This document shows positions 1-7,901 of a stretch of 64,000 bases of DNA, one piece after another. Source of the stretch: JBGAWK01 sp044227665 (GTDB taxonomy: Bacteria; Bacteroidota; Bacteroidia; Chitinophagales; JADIYW01); assembly GCA_044227665.1 (NCBI GenBank), contig JBGAWK010000003.1, forward strand, positions 1 through 64,000. The letters are read 5' to 3'. A program made the translations under genes and the position numbers. Position 1 is the first letter of the stretch, and each line of letters begins with the position of its first letter. The notes below the pieces were generated by a model that saw only the letters and a list, made by a program, of their open reading frames with translations, was not told the DNA's origin and searched no databases.

Positions 1-65
1 AAATATTAATAAAGACAGACGAACAACAAAATTTAGCGCTACTCTTTAATTGGGTGTCCCAGTGA
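1..65 (+). CDS. Possible C-terminal tail of an upstream gene (partial)
   Basis: The frame beginning at base 3 is open from the window edge to a TGA at 63-65 and encodes about 20 residues ending in ALLFNWVSQ. It could be the end of a gene that starts outside the window. Twenty codons without a stop is weak evidence and I recognise no family. Confidence 0.2.
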   Translation, partial: ILIKTDEQQNLALLFNWVSQ

Positions 66-198
66 GGAAAACAGGAAAAAAGCACCACCACAAAAGCCAA
101 AAAATATAGAAAGCAAATTACTTCAAAAAAATTGGCAAAAAAATTGTGGATAAGTAAAAAAGTGTTTACATTTACTCTTTGAACAATAAACGGATAAT

Positions 199-561
199 AT
201 GATGAAATATTTTACACGCTACTTTTTTTCTTTTTTGTTCATTATCTTTTGCGGAATACAGTCGCAAGCATACACGCTGTGGGGCGATGATTATAAGGCC
301 TATGAGCGGGAGTTTGTGAAGGTATATCCCAATCCCGTTGTTAATACCGCTACCATAAAAATCAGCAAAGATTTGGACTTAGTGAACGACAAAGTCTCCT
401 TGACAATATATAATATTATGGGGAATGAGGTATATCGCCTTGCTAATGTAGAAGAAGACCTTGTCAGCATCTCACACGACAAATTCGCTCCGGGGTTGTA
501 TTTTTTTCAGTTAAGATCCAATAACAAAGTCATATCTTCAGGAAGAATTACTTTCAAATAG
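199..561 (+). CDS. Mini T9SS cargo: signal peptide plus type A sorting domain
   Basis: This 120-residue protein has a hydrophobic signal peptide (about residues 1-25) followed almost directly by a complete type IX secretion C-terminal domain, recognisable from VYPNPVVN near residue 42, the IYNIMGNEV strand and the closing GLYFFQLRSNNK...GRITFK. Such domains direct cargo through the outer membrane and are usually cleaved there. Here there is almost no cargo: fewer than 20 residues lie between signal and sorting domain. Two adjacent ATGs (199 and 202) are possible starts. It lies upstream of the rplM operon but is separated from it by 184 bases holding the rplM promoter. The fold assignment is strong; the biological role is unknown. 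Confidence 0.8.
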   Translation: MMKYFTRYFFSFLFIIFCGIQSQAYTLWGDDYKAYEREFVKVYPNPVVNTATIKISKDLDLVNDKVSLTIYNIMGNEVYRLANVEEDLVSISHDKFAPGLYFFQLRSNNKVISSGRITFK

Positions 562-689
562 GAACACTCTTTCTATACTTTTCATATTAGATATCGTACT
601 GTATTTGTGGGATATAAATTTTTTAACACAAAAAATGTGTTGATTTACAATCATTTAATATATTTTTTTAATAAAATATTTTCAATTAC

Positions 690-719
690 TTGGAATAGTA
701 TTAAATAGGCGTATCTTTG
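690..719 (+). promoter_or_regulatory. Promoter of rplM-rpsI-rpsB-tsf
   Basis: A TTG at 690-692 lies 19 bases before TATCTTTG at 712-719, a good match to the Bacteroidota housekeeping promoter (TTTG / TAnnTTTG). Transcription should begin about base 726, giving a leader of about 20 bases before the rplM ATG at 746. The tRNA promoter at 3282-3311 has the same spacing. Confidence 0.75.
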
Positions 720-745
720 CAGTCCGATTTAAAAACGGAGATATC

Positions 746-1201
746 ATGTCAGTAAAATTTTTAAGTTATAAGACCACCTCTGCCAAGAATGAGCAGGTAA
801 ACAGAAAGTGGTATGTAGTAGATGCCGAAAACAAGACATTAGGAAGGATGTCTTCAGAGATTGCAAAAATCTTGCAGGGCAAGAATAAGCCGGAATACAC
901 ACCTCACATAGACACAGGGGATCATGTGATTATCATCAATGCAGAGAAGGTAGTACTGACTGGCAACAAGATGAATAATAAAGTGTATATTCGTCATACT
1001 GGATATCCGGGCGGGCAAAGATTTATGACTCCTAAAGAGGCTTTAGTGAAAAAGCCGGAGTTTATCATAGAAAACGCTGTAAAGCACATGCTTCCACGCA
1101 CGAAATTGGGCAATGCCATGTATAAGAAATTACACGTGTATGTAGGCACACAGCATCCCCATGCAGGACAAAACCCCGTATCCTTAAATTTACCAGCATA
1201 A
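746..1201 (+). CDS. rplM: Large ribosomal subunit protein uL13
   Basis: A 151-residue protein with the full uL13 fold: KWYVVDAENKTLGRMSSEIA near the N-terminus, the HIDTGDHVIIINAEKV core and the HMLPRTKLG stretch. It binds 23S rRNA early in 50S assembly. The length is typical. It opens the rplM-rpsI-rpsB-tsf cluster, with only 6 bases to rpsI. The start is supported by the promoter at 690-719 and an A-rich leader without a Shine-Dalgarno sequence. Confidence 0.98.
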   Translation: MSVKFLSYKTTSAKNEQVNRKWYVVDAENKTLGRMSSEIAKILQGKNKPEYTPHIDTGDHVIIINAEKVVLTGNKMNNKVYIRHTGYPGGQRFMTPKEALVKKPEFIIENAVKHMLPRTKLGNAMYKKLHVYVGTQHPHAGQNPVSLNLPA

Positions 1202-1207
1202 TAATAT

Positions 1208-1600
1208 ATGGCAACAAATAATACAAACGGACTTGGACGTAGAAAGACCGCAGTAGCTAGAGTATATCTCAAGCCTGGCACAGGAAGTTTCCAAGTTAAT
1301 GGCAAAGATGTAAAGGACTATTTCACAGTAGCACATCTGCTGCTAAGAGTTACTAAGCCTTTAGAGGCCTTAGGAAGCGAAGGTCAATATGATGTGAAAG
1401 TAAATGTAAAAGGTGGTGGCGTGAAAGGTCAAGCTGAAGCCGTAAGCCTAGGTATAGCCCGCGCATTAGTGAAAATTGATGAGACCAATAAGCCGGCACT
1501 AAAAGCAGAAAGCCTACTCACTCGTGACTCACGCATGGTAGAACGCAAAAAATTCGGTCACAAGAAAGCAAGAAAAAGCTTCCAGTTCAGTAAACGTTAA
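1208..1600 (+). CDS. rpsI: Small ribosomal subunit protein uS9
   Basis: A 130-residue protein starting with NGLGRRKTAVARVYLKPG and ending in the basic tail KKARKSFQFSKR, whose last Arg reaches the P-site tRNA in the ribosome. GGGVKGQAEAVSLGIARAL is the diagnostic central motif. It lies 6 bases after rplM, the usual pairing, and is co-transcribed with it. Nothing unusual is visible. Confidence 0.98.
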   Translation: MATNNTNGLGRRKTAVARVYLKPGTGSFQVNGKDVKDYFTVAHLLLRVTKPLEALGSEGQYDVKVNVKGGGVKGQAEAVSLGIARALVKIDETNKPALKAESLLTRDSRMVERKKFGHKKARKSFQFSKR

Positions 1601-1624
1601 TTATATACCGTCAAAAATTATACA

Positions 1625-2392
1625 ATGGCAAAAATTTCGCAACAAGATATGCTCGATGCAGGTGTTCATTTTGGACATCTTAAAAAGAAATGGAATCCCA
1701 AGATGCTCCCCTATATATTTATGGAGCGCAAAGGCATACACATAATTGACCTCAATAAAACACAAGAAAAACTTGAAGATGCTAGTGCTGCAATACGCCA
1801 GATAGCAAAGTCAGGCAGAAAAATATTGTTTGTAGCTACGAAGAAGCAAGCTAAAGAAGCCGTAGCAGAGGCTGCAAGACAAATCAATATGCCTTTCGTT
1901 ACAGAAAGATGGCTTGGCGGTATGCTTACTAATTTCGTGACCATCAGAAAATCCATAAAGAAAAAGCAAAATATAGAAAAAATGCTTACTGACGGCTCTT
2001 TTGATAATATCACTAAGAAAGAAAGATTGATGCTTGGCCGTCAGCAACAGAAACTCGACAAAGTATTGGGCGGTATAGAAAACCTAAGCCGTGTTCCTGC
2101 TGCAGTATTTTTGGTAGATATCACTCACGAACATATAGCCTTGGCAGAAGCCAAAAAATTAGGCATCAAGACATTTGGCATCTGTGATACAAACTCCGAC
2201 CCTTCAACTGTGGACTTCGCCATCCCTGCAAATGACGATGCCTCCAAGTCTATAGAGCTGATAGTAGGCTACTTAGTAGAATGTATTAAAGAAGGGCTTT
2301 CTGAGCGCAAGCATGACAAATCGGACGACGATAAAGCAGATGAGCAAGAAGAAGAAGCGGTAGAAGTAGCAGGAGAAACTACTACAGAATAA
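1625..2392 (+). CDS. rpsB: Small ribosomal subunit protein uS2
   Basis: A 255-residue protein with uS2 motifs: the N-terminal MLDAGVHFGHLKKKWNPKM, TERWLGGMLTNFVTIRKS and the GIKTFGICDTNSDPSTVDFAIPANDD region. It binds the 30S head-body junction late in assembly. The last 30 or so residues are an acidic tail (DDDKADEQEEEAVE), common in Bacteroidota S2 and probably disordered. It sits 24 bases after rpsI and 32 bases before tsf, the conserved partner gene. Confidence 0.98.
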   Translation: MAKISQQDMLDAGVHFGHLKKKWNPKMLPYIFMERKGIHIIDLNKTQEKLEDASAAIRQIAKSGRKILFVATKKQAKEAVAEAARQINMPFVTERWLGGMLTNFVTIRKSIKKKQNIEKMLTDGSFDNITKKERLMLGRQQQKLDKVLGGIENLSRVPAAVFLVDITHEHIALAEAKKLGIKTFGICDTNSDPSTVDFAIPANDDASKSIELIVGYLVECIKEGLSERKHDKSDDDKADEQEEEAVEVAGETTTE

Positions 2393-2424
2393 TAATAATT
2401 TAGTAAGCGAAAAAAGATAAGATT

Positions 2425-3255
2425 ATGTCAATTAGTGCATCAGATGTAAACAAACTAAGACAGACCACAGGTGCAGGTATGATGGACTGCAAAAAAGCCC
2501 TTACCGAGACCAATGGCGATTTTGAAGCAGCCATAGACTATCTCAGAAAAAAAGGAGCAAAAATTGCTGCCAACAGAGCTGAAAGAGAAGCTAATGAAGG
2601 CGTAGTAATCGCTGTTACTAACCAAGAAGGCACTTTTGGAGTAGCCGTAAATATCTGTTCTGAGACAGACTTTGTCGCTAAGAATGAAGAATTTATCAAT
2701 CTCGCTAAGTCTATTACTCAGGTGGCCCTCGACAATAAAATCACGAGTGTAGAAGCATTACAAGAGGCCCAAATGGACGGAATGGCCATCAAAGACAGAT
2801 TGATGGATTATGTCGCAAAAATAGGCGAGAAAATAGAAGTAAAAAAAATGGAAAGCCTAGAAGGTGCTGGGGTAGTATCCTATATCCACATGGGCTATAG
2901 AATGGGCGTATTGGTACAAATCAATCAACCTGTAAACGACTCCACAACCGTAGCTGCAAAAGACGTAGCCATGCAGATTGCAGCAATGAATCCCATAGCT
3001 GTAGATGCAAGCGAAGTATCTGACGAAGTAAAGGACAGAGAACGCGCTATTGCAAGAGAAAAAGCGGTAGTGGCAGGGAAGCCCGAAGCCATCCTCGATA
3101 AGATTGCCGACGGTGCGGTACAAGCTATGCTTAAAGAATCTACATTACTAAGCCAGTCTTTTGTGAAAGATGGCAGCAAGACAGTAGATCAATACCTTAA
3201 AAGCGTAGATAAAGACCTTACTGTAGTAGCCTTCAGAAGGGTTACTTTAGCATAA
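2425..3255 (+). CDS. tsf: Translation elongation factor Ts
   Basis: A 276-residue EF-Ts, the nucleotide exchange factor for EF-Tu. The N-terminal UBA-like segment carries LRQTTGAGMMDCKKAL, followed by the TDFVAKNEEF motif that contacts EF-Tu. The length is typical of the long two-subdomain form. It is the last protein gene of the ribosomal cluster. No clear hairpin terminator follows; the tRNA promoter begins 22 bases after the stop. Confidence 0.98.
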   Translation: MSISASDVNKLRQTTGAGMMDCKKALTETNGDFEAAIDYLRKKGAKIAANRAEREANEGVVIAVTNQEGTFGVAVNICSETDFVAKNEEFINLAKSITQVALDNKITSVEALQEAQMDGMAIKDRLMDYVAKIGEKIEVKKMESLEGAGVVSYIHMGYRMGVLVQINQPVNDSTTVAAKDVAMQIAAMNPIAVDASEVSDEVKDRERAIAREKAVVAGKPEAILDKIADGAVQAMLKESTLLSQSFVKDGSKTVDQYLKSVDKDLTVVAFRRVTLA

Positions 3256-3281
3256 ATATGTTATTTACAGCAAAGTTTTTG

Positions 3282-3311
3282 TTGGAATATTAAGTTTTAA
3301 CATTACCTTTG
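3282..3311 (+). promoter_or_regulatory. Promoter of the tRNA-Ser/Pro/Pro cluster
   Basis: TTGG at 3282-3285 and TACCTTTG at 3304-3311 with 19 bases between the TTG and the -7 box give a near-consensus Bacteroidota promoter. The predicted start is about 14 bases before the mature tRNA-Ser end. Confidence 0.75.
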
Positions 3312-3331
3312 CACTCTCTTACACGAGAGGA

Positions 3332-3418
3332 GGTGAGATGGGTGAGTGGCTGAAACCAACAGTTTGCTAAACTGTCGTATTCGAAAGGGTACCGAGGGTT
3401 CGAATCCCTCTCTCACCG
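3332..3418 (+). tRNA. tRNA-Ser (anticodon GCT)
   Basis: The acceptor arms GGTGAGA (3332-3338) and TCTCACC (3411-3417) pair perfectly. The anticodon arm CAGTTTGCTAAACTG carries GCT, reading AGC/AGU serine codons. A long variable arm, as expected for tRNA-Ser, precedes the GGTTCGAATCC T-arm. The discriminator is G at 3418 and CCA is not encoded. Confidence 0.96.
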
Positions 3419-3443
3419 CAGGAAGATGTGTTCTTTTGTAGTT

Positions 3444-3518
3444 CGGGGTGTAGCGCAGTCCGGTTAGCGCACCTGGTTTGGGACCAGGGGGTCGCAGGTT
3501 CGAATCCTGCCACCCCGA
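3444..3518 (+). tRNA. tRNA-Pro (anticodon TGG)
   Basis: Acceptor arms CGGGGTG (3444-3450) and CACCCCG (3511-3517) pair perfectly. The anticodon stem CCTGG/CCAGG encloses the loop TTTGGGA with anticodon TGG. The T-arm is GCAGGTTCGAATCCTGC. The C1-G72 pair is typical of bacterial tRNA-Pro. CCA is not encoded. Confidence 0.96.
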
Positions 3519-3546
3519 CATTTTTTGCCTTTATTTATGGTCATCT

Positions 3547-3620
3547 CGGGATGTAGCGCAGTCCGGTAGCGTACACGTCTGGGGGGCGTGTGGTCGCAGG
3601 TTCAAATCCTGTCATCCCGA
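3547..3620 (+). tRNA. tRNA-Pro (anticodon GGG)
   Basis: Acceptor arms CGGGATG (3547-3553) and CATCCCG (3613-3619) pair perfectly. The anticodon stem CACGT/GCGTG (one T-G pair) encloses CTGGGGG, giving anticodon GGG. The D- and T-arms are nearly identical to those of the preceding tRNA-Pro, suggesting a local duplication followed by anticodon change. Confidence 0.94.
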
Positions 3621-3665
3621 CAATTACTTATTTTTTACTGATAAAGATGTGTCTTTACAAGAGGC

Positions 3666-3872
3666 TTATTTCTCTCTGCTAAATACAGTCTTTTCTATGT
3701 CTTCAGAAGTAAGATAGTCATTGGTGTTTTCATCTGTAGCTACGGTATCGCGCTGCCATTCCTCTACTTTGAGTTCTTCGTCTTCTTCTAAAAGTGAAAT
3801 ATCTAGAGATACTGCCAAACGAAGCAGCGCTGAGAGTTTGTCGTCAGGAATGTATAAAGTCACTTTTTTCAT
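3666..3872 (-). CDS. Small acidic protein, antitoxin-like, function unknown
   Basis: A 68-residue protein with a short N-terminal strand (MKKVTLYIPDDKL) followed by a helix and a strongly acidic C-terminal half (LLEEDEELKVEEWQRD, LTSEDIEKT). The opening resembles the small VTLYIPD-type proteins of Bacteroidota that look like orphan antitoxins, but I cannot assign a named family and no toxin gene is adjacent. It lies 26 bases after the membrane protein gene at 3899-4456 on the same strand, so the two may form a small operon. Confidence 0.6.
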   Translation of the reverse strand: MKKVTLYIPDDKLSALLRLAVSLDISLLEEDEELKVEEWQRDTVATDENTNDYLTSEDIEKTVFSREK

Positions 3873-3898
3873 TTTCTTATTTTTCTATGAGCCAAAAA

Positions 3899-4456
3899 TC
3901 ATACCTGTTGGAATGTTGCAAATTGGTTTTTTTGTAAATAACCTGATGATGCCAATTGTAGAAGCAGAAATTCGGCATCAGATTTATCTATACCACGCCC
4001 AAAAAAGACATGCTTGTCTGATGTGTCAAAGGCTAAAACTGTTCTATACATATCGTGCCATTTGCCATCTCTACTTACTTTATATAGTTCTTTGTCTATG
4101 CGAATATTGCCTACATTAGAAAGCGGATAGTAGTTTCTTCTATTGTAAATTACCAATGGTTTTTCTATAAGAATATGATTTTCGTTTACCATGATACGCT
4201 CCCGACCAAAGTATAGCCATATCAAAAATACACAGCCCGCAGCACCTATACCCATCCAAGACAGAAGCGCAAAAAGAAGTATAGCCCTAAGCAGGAAAGT
4301 ATCCGAGCTAAGCAGAGATTTTTCAAGTAGCGACAATATACCTACCCAAGGAATACTGGCGGCTATGACCCATACCAAAGCCTTCTTATTTTTTTTGATA
4401 CGAATATACATATCTAGATACGAAACTTTCTGCCTTATGCGTATGCGCTGTGACAT
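3899..4456 (-). CDS. Membrane protein with two TM segments, PH-like cytosolic part
   Basis: From the ATG at 4456 this is a 185-residue protein starting MSQRIRIRQKV. Two hydrophobic segments lie at about residues 27-47 and 55-83, followed by a soluble beta-rich part (RERIMVNENHILIEKP, NVGNIRIDKELYKV, VLAFDTSDKHVFFGRG) that resembles bacterial PH-like domains in layout. An in-frame extension to 4513 exists, but the shorter start gives the more usual basic N-terminus. I recognise no named family. It is transcribed divergently from the GH1 gene at 4526. Confidence 0.65.
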   Translation of the reverse strand: MSQRIRIRQKVSYLDMYIRIKKNKKALVWVIAASIPWVGILSLLEKSLLSSDTFLLRAILLFALLSWMGIGAAGCVFLIWLYFGRERIMVNENHILIEKPLVIYNRRNYYPLSNVGNIRIDKELYKVSRDGKWHDMYRTVLAFDTSDKHVFFGRGIDKSDAEFLLLQLASSGYLQKNQFATFQQV

Positions 4457-4525
4457 GATGTAAAAATACTTTATTCCACAAAAAAATGTAGAACAAATAT
4501 TATCTTCATCCAAAAATTGCTATAT

Positions 4526-5722
4526 ATGTCGTTTTTATCTTTTCCTAAGGGATTTATATGGGGAACCTCTACTGCTGCCTATCAGATTGAAACTGCGGGC
4601 GACCATGATTGGAAGGGATTCAAGAGCATGGATGGGAGTATATTTGATCGTTGCTCTGAGCACGACAAAAATAGGATGGAGGATGTAATACTTATTGCTG
4701 CTTTATCCAATGGATATAGGATGAGTTGTGACTGGTCTAAGCTGCAACTAGCTCCCTATGCTGAATTTGAGGCAGATGTGACACAAGAATATGTTGCTTT
4801 TCTTCAAGCCTTGAAGGCTAAAAATATACATATCATGATGGTGCTACACCATTTTACCCATCCCCGCTGGTTTGTAGAGGCGGGAAGCTGGGAAAGTGGG
4901 GACAACTATAAGATGTGGTTGGACTTTGTACAAAAGTCTGTAGCGGCTTTTGGGGAATGGGTAGATAGTTGGAATACCTTCAATGAGCCGAATGTATATG
5001 TAAGTAATGGCTATCTGATGGGAAATTTCCCTCCATTTCGCATAGGCAAATTACTTACAGCCCGAAAAGTATTGAAGGCTATGGAGAAGGCACACAATGC
5101 AGCCTACGATATAATAAAAAACAAATATCCGCATACGGTGGTGGGTATTTCGCATAATACAGTAAAGTTTGCAGGAGAAGTATTTCCCGGGCATATTTTG
5201 GCTAAGTTTTTCGACTATTGGTTCATGGAATATTGTCCCAAGCATTTCGAAAAGAGCGACTTCACGGGACTCAGTTATTATGCACGTATGCCTTTTCGAC
5301 CCTTACCTATAGATAATATCAATCAGCCCGGCAAGTTGGACAGGTTGGGTAAAAAATCGGATATGATGTGGGAGTATAAACCCGAAGAATTCTATCATAT
5401 CTTTCATCGCTATTGGAAAAAATATCACAAACCTATTATCATTACAGAGAGTGGTGTATGTACTGATGACGTTACATTCCGGATAGAGAGCATAAAAGAG
5501 TATTTATTCTGGATAAACAAGGCTATCGGCGATGGAATAGACATTAGAGGCTATTTTCATTGGAGTACTTTCGATAATCACGAATGGAATATAGGGCTAA
5601 AGTATAGATTTGGCTTGGCTCGTGTAAATTTTGAAACCATGGATCGGACTATTACGGAGGCAGGGCATTTTATGAAAAAAGTCGCTACGGATAATGGGGT
5701 AGAAGTAGAAAGCAGTTATTAG
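4526..5722 (+). CDS. Glycoside hydrolase family 1 (beta-glucosidase-like), short form
   Basis: The 398-residue protein is a GH1 (beta/alpha)8 barrel. FIWGTSTAAYQIE opens it. The acid/base Glu is E154 in TFNEP and the nucleophile E308 in IITESG (usually ITENG). The closing GYFHWSTFDNHEW replaces the usual YWSLLDNFEW. Both catalytic residues are present, so a retaining beta-glycosidase is expected. GH1 enzymes are mostly 440-480 residues, so several active-site loops are shorter here, and the substrate cannot be predicted. There is no signal peptide, so it is probably cytosolic. The ATG at 4526 is preferred to the TTG three codons earlier. Confidence 0.9.
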   Translation: MSFLSFPKGFIWGTSTAAYQIETAGDHDWKGFKSMDGSIFDRCSEHDKNRMEDVILIAALSNGYRMSCDWSKLQLAPYAEFEADVTQEYVAFLQALKAKNIHIMMVLHHFTHPRWFVEAGSWESGDNYKMWLDFVQKSVAAFGEWVDSWNTFNEPNVYVSNGYLMGNFPPFRIGKLLTARKVLKAMEKAHNAAYDIIKNKYPHTVVGISHNTVKFAGEVFPGHILAKFFDYWFMEYCPKHFEKSDFTGLSYYARMPFRPLPIDNINQPGKLDRLGKKSDMMWEYKPEEFYHIFHRYWKKYHKPIIITESGVCTDDVTFRIESIKEYLFWINKAIGDGIDIRGYFHWSTFDNHEWNIGLKYRFGLARVNFETMDRTITEAGHFMKKVATDNGVEVESSY

Positions 5723-5729
5723 TCTAACT

Positions 5730-6806
5730 TTACTTCCTTGTCAATACTGTTTCTCCTATTTGGTTTACTCCGATAATGTATGCATTCTCGAACCATTTAG
5801 CACTACGAACTTTTTTTACTACTTCCCAAGCAGCATCTATGTCGCTGAAATTTCCAAGCTGTACAGTCGTAAGCCCTTGTGCATTCATCGTGCTGAAAAT
5901 ACTCCCATAAGTCTTAAAACCATTTATCAAGTCCCAATTTGGGGTTTTGAATACACCAAGTTGTATCCTATAATCTTGTACGCTCTTGGTATCGGATTTA
6001 GGAGCGGTATTGCCCGTGGTATTTGTTGTTGCTATTGATGCCGTAGTAGTAGCTGTAGGCACAGTTGTAGTGGCAGGTTTTATAACTTCATTTGCCAGTT
6101 TTTCCGGAAGGGTATAAGTAGTTTTTATTTTCTCTTGTTCATTAGTAGTCAGGTTGAGATATTGAGATATTCCTGTAATATATACGAGATTATTGTTAGA
6201 GATATATCTGAAATTGTTGTTTTTTTCTATAACAGGAAAAGTTTCGTCTCCTGTAGTATTTACAATGAGACCCATATTCTTGGGGTCTGACCATTTTTTG
6301 CCGTCAAAGAGAGAATAATAAACATCTAATTCACCTACGCCTCCGGGAATATTGGAAATAAAGTACATGACATTGCCTTGCTCGTTCATGCTAGGATGAC
6401 CCACTTTTATTGAGCCTGTAGCTATGGAATTGGCAGTATAGCGTACCCACTTTCCATTTATCCAAATGGCTTGTAGCACATCATACATCAACACCTCTTC
6501 TACGCTGGGCTTTCTGTAGGGGACTTCGTTTTTTGACTCTATAAAGGCTACCTTGGAAGGGTCGAACTCATTTTCTATGTCCACCATGAATAGATTGGAG
6601 GGGTCTGGAAGGTTTTGAAGTTTTTCTGCCTTATACACAATATCTTTGTTGTAGGTAACTTGTTGATTGCCATGTTCATCTTGATATTTAAAAGAATTGG
6701 TGGCATCAGCTTCTATTACGGAATCCTGAGCATAACTGTATGATATACAAAATATTATGCAAAATGCCCACACGCTCTTTAGTGATACTATTCCCATATT
6801 ACACAT
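5730..6806 (-). CDS. Secreted PD40-repeat protein with C-terminal SPOR-like domain
   Basis: Starting at the ATG at 6806 the protein has 358 residues and a signal peptide ending near SYAQDS. The middle contains PD40/WD40-like beta-propeller blades (GHPSMNEQGNVMYFISN, GELDVYYSLFDGKKWSDP, TGDETFPVIE). A Thr/Ala-rich linker follows, then a C-terminal domain (YRIQLGVFKTP ... VQLGNFSDIDAAWEVVKKVR) with the pattern of peptidoglycan-binding SPOR domains. PD40 blades joined to an OmpA-type domain occur in the T9SS protein PorE; here a SPOR-like domain takes that place. It is probably periplasmic. The gene overlaps nothing and has its own -7 box at 6819-6826. Confidence 0.75.
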   Translation of the reverse strand: MCNMGIVSLKSVWAFCIIFCISYSYAQDSVIEADATNSFKYQDEHGNQQVTYNKDIVYKAEKLQNLPDPSNLFMVDIENEFDPSKVAFIESKNEVPYRKPSVEEVLMYDVLQAIWINGKWVRYTANSIATGSIKVGHPSMNEQGNVMYFISNIPGGVGELDVYYSLFDGKKWSDPKNMGLIVNTTGDETFPVIEKNNNFRYISNNNLVYITGISQYLNLTTNEQEKIKTTYTLPEKLANEVIKPATTTVPTATTTASIATTNTTGNTAPKSDTKSVQDYRIQLGVFKTPNWDLINGFKTYGSIFSTMNAQGLTTVQLGNFSDIDAAWEVVKKVRSAKWFENAYIIGVNQIGETVLTRK

Positions 6807-6818
6807 TTTCCTAAGATA

Positions 6819-6826
6819 CAAAATTA
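6819..6826 (-). promoter_or_regulatory. -7 promoter box before the PD40/SPOR gene
   Basis: On the minus strand this reads TAATTTTG, matching TAnnTTTG, and ends 12 bases before the ATG at 6806. The -33 element is not clear. Confidence 0.5.
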
Positions 6827-6959
6827 TTGTAATGTATTGATTTTATATACAAATAATACACCAATTATGTGTATAAGTCCCTAAAAATGATGTTTGTTGA
6901 ATATTTTTCTTAGAAAAGTACTATTAATCCCACTATTTTTAAAAGCGTTTAGGATGATT

Positions 6960-6967
6960 TACTTTTG
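6960..6967 (+). promoter_or_regulatory. -7 promoter box before the GT2 gene
   Basis: TACTTTTG matches TAnnTTTG and lies 12 bases before the ATG at 6980. A start about 6974 leaves only a few leader bases. Confidence 0.5.
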
Positions 6968-6979
6968 TATTACGAAAAG

Positions 6980-7891
6980 ATGACGACAAAAATAGGTATA
7001 GTTACCATTACATTTAATAGTGAAACACTAATACGCCCTTTTTTGGATAGTGTCTTGGCGCAATCATTTACTGACTTTGAGCTGTATATTATTGATAATG
7101 CCTCTAAAGACAATACATTGGGCGTATGTAAAGAATATAAGGATAGTAGAATCGTCATTGTGGCAAATAAGGACAATATAGGGGTGGCTGCAGGCAATAA
7201 TCAGGGCATCACCTTGGCACTAGCTAGTGGCTGTACCCATATACATCTTCTAAACAATGATGTGGAGTTTGAGGCGGACTTATTGCAAAAGCTAATGAAG
7301 GCGCTGGATGCAGTCTCTGCTTCCTTAGTGACACACAAAATGTATTATCATAGTGACCCTAATAGATTGTGGTATGCGGGCAGTACCTTTACCAAGTGGG
7401 AGCGCTTTATGGCACCACATTTAGGTCAGAAGGAGATAGATGGCGGTCAGTATGATATAGATAAATATGTGGACTATGCCCCTACTTGTAGCGTACTAAT
7501 CAAGAAGAAAGTTTTTGATGATGTAGGTATTATGGATGAGAAATATTTTGCCTACTATGATGACACAGATTTTTTTTATAGAATTTATTTACAAAACACA
7601 CATCGTATCTACTATATACACGATATTAAGTTTTATCACAAGGTAGGAGGTCTTACTCAATCTAAGAAAGGTACGGCAACAAGATTTAAATTTGGAAACT
7701 TTCATATCCATTTGAGTACTAGGAATAAAGTATATTACTTAAAAAAGCAAAAAGATTTTTTGGCATGGATAAATATCTTGTACTTTTACTGTCGTATCCA
7801 ATTAAGATTTTTGTTCAGCGGCAAATACCATCTAACCTTTGGTACGTGGAGGCTCATACAAAGATCTTTTTGGGAAGGATTATGGATGTAA
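6980..7891 (+). CDS. Family 2 glycosyltransferase
   Basis: A 303-residue GT-A fold glycosyltransferase: IGIVTITFNSETLI at the start, DNASKDNT and NKDNIGVAAGNNQG in the nucleotide-binding half, LLNNDVEFE as the metal-binding acidic motif, and DEKYFAYYDDTDFFYRI downstream. This is the layout of GT2 enzymes related to rhamnosyltransferases. There is no large hydrophobic segment, so it is probably cytosolic and works on envelope polysaccharide or glycolipid. Donor and acceptor cannot be predicted. The ATG at 6980 is chosen because the frame upstream overlaps the -7 box. A lipoprotein gene follows after 10 bases. Confidence 0.9.
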   Translation: MTTKIGIVTITFNSETLIRPFLDSVLAQSFTDFELYIIDNASKDNTLGVCKEYKDSRIVIVANKDNIGVAAGNNQGITLALASGCTHIHLLNNDVEFEADLLQKLMKALDAVSASLVTHKMYYHSDPNRLWYAGSTFTKWERFMAPHLGQKEIDGGQYDIDKYVDYAPTCSVLIKKKVFDDVGIMDEKYFAYYDDTDFFYRIYLQNTHRIYYIHDIKFYHKVGGLTQSKKGTATRFKFGNFHIHLSTRNKVYYLKKQKDFLAWINILYFYCRIQLRFLFSGKYHLTFGTWRLIQRSFWEGLWM

Positions 7892-7901
7892 AATTTGTAT
7901 C

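Noticed and set aside
3478..3717. A 79-codon open frame on the plus strand
   Set aside because: It translates the two tRNA-Pro genes and the spacer; tRNA structure explains the sequence.
7839..7901. N-terminal extension of the lipoprotein at 7902 into the GT2 gene
   Set aside because: The extension has no signal-peptide logic and overlaps conserved GT2 coding sequence; the ATG at 7902 starts directly before the hydrophobic leader.
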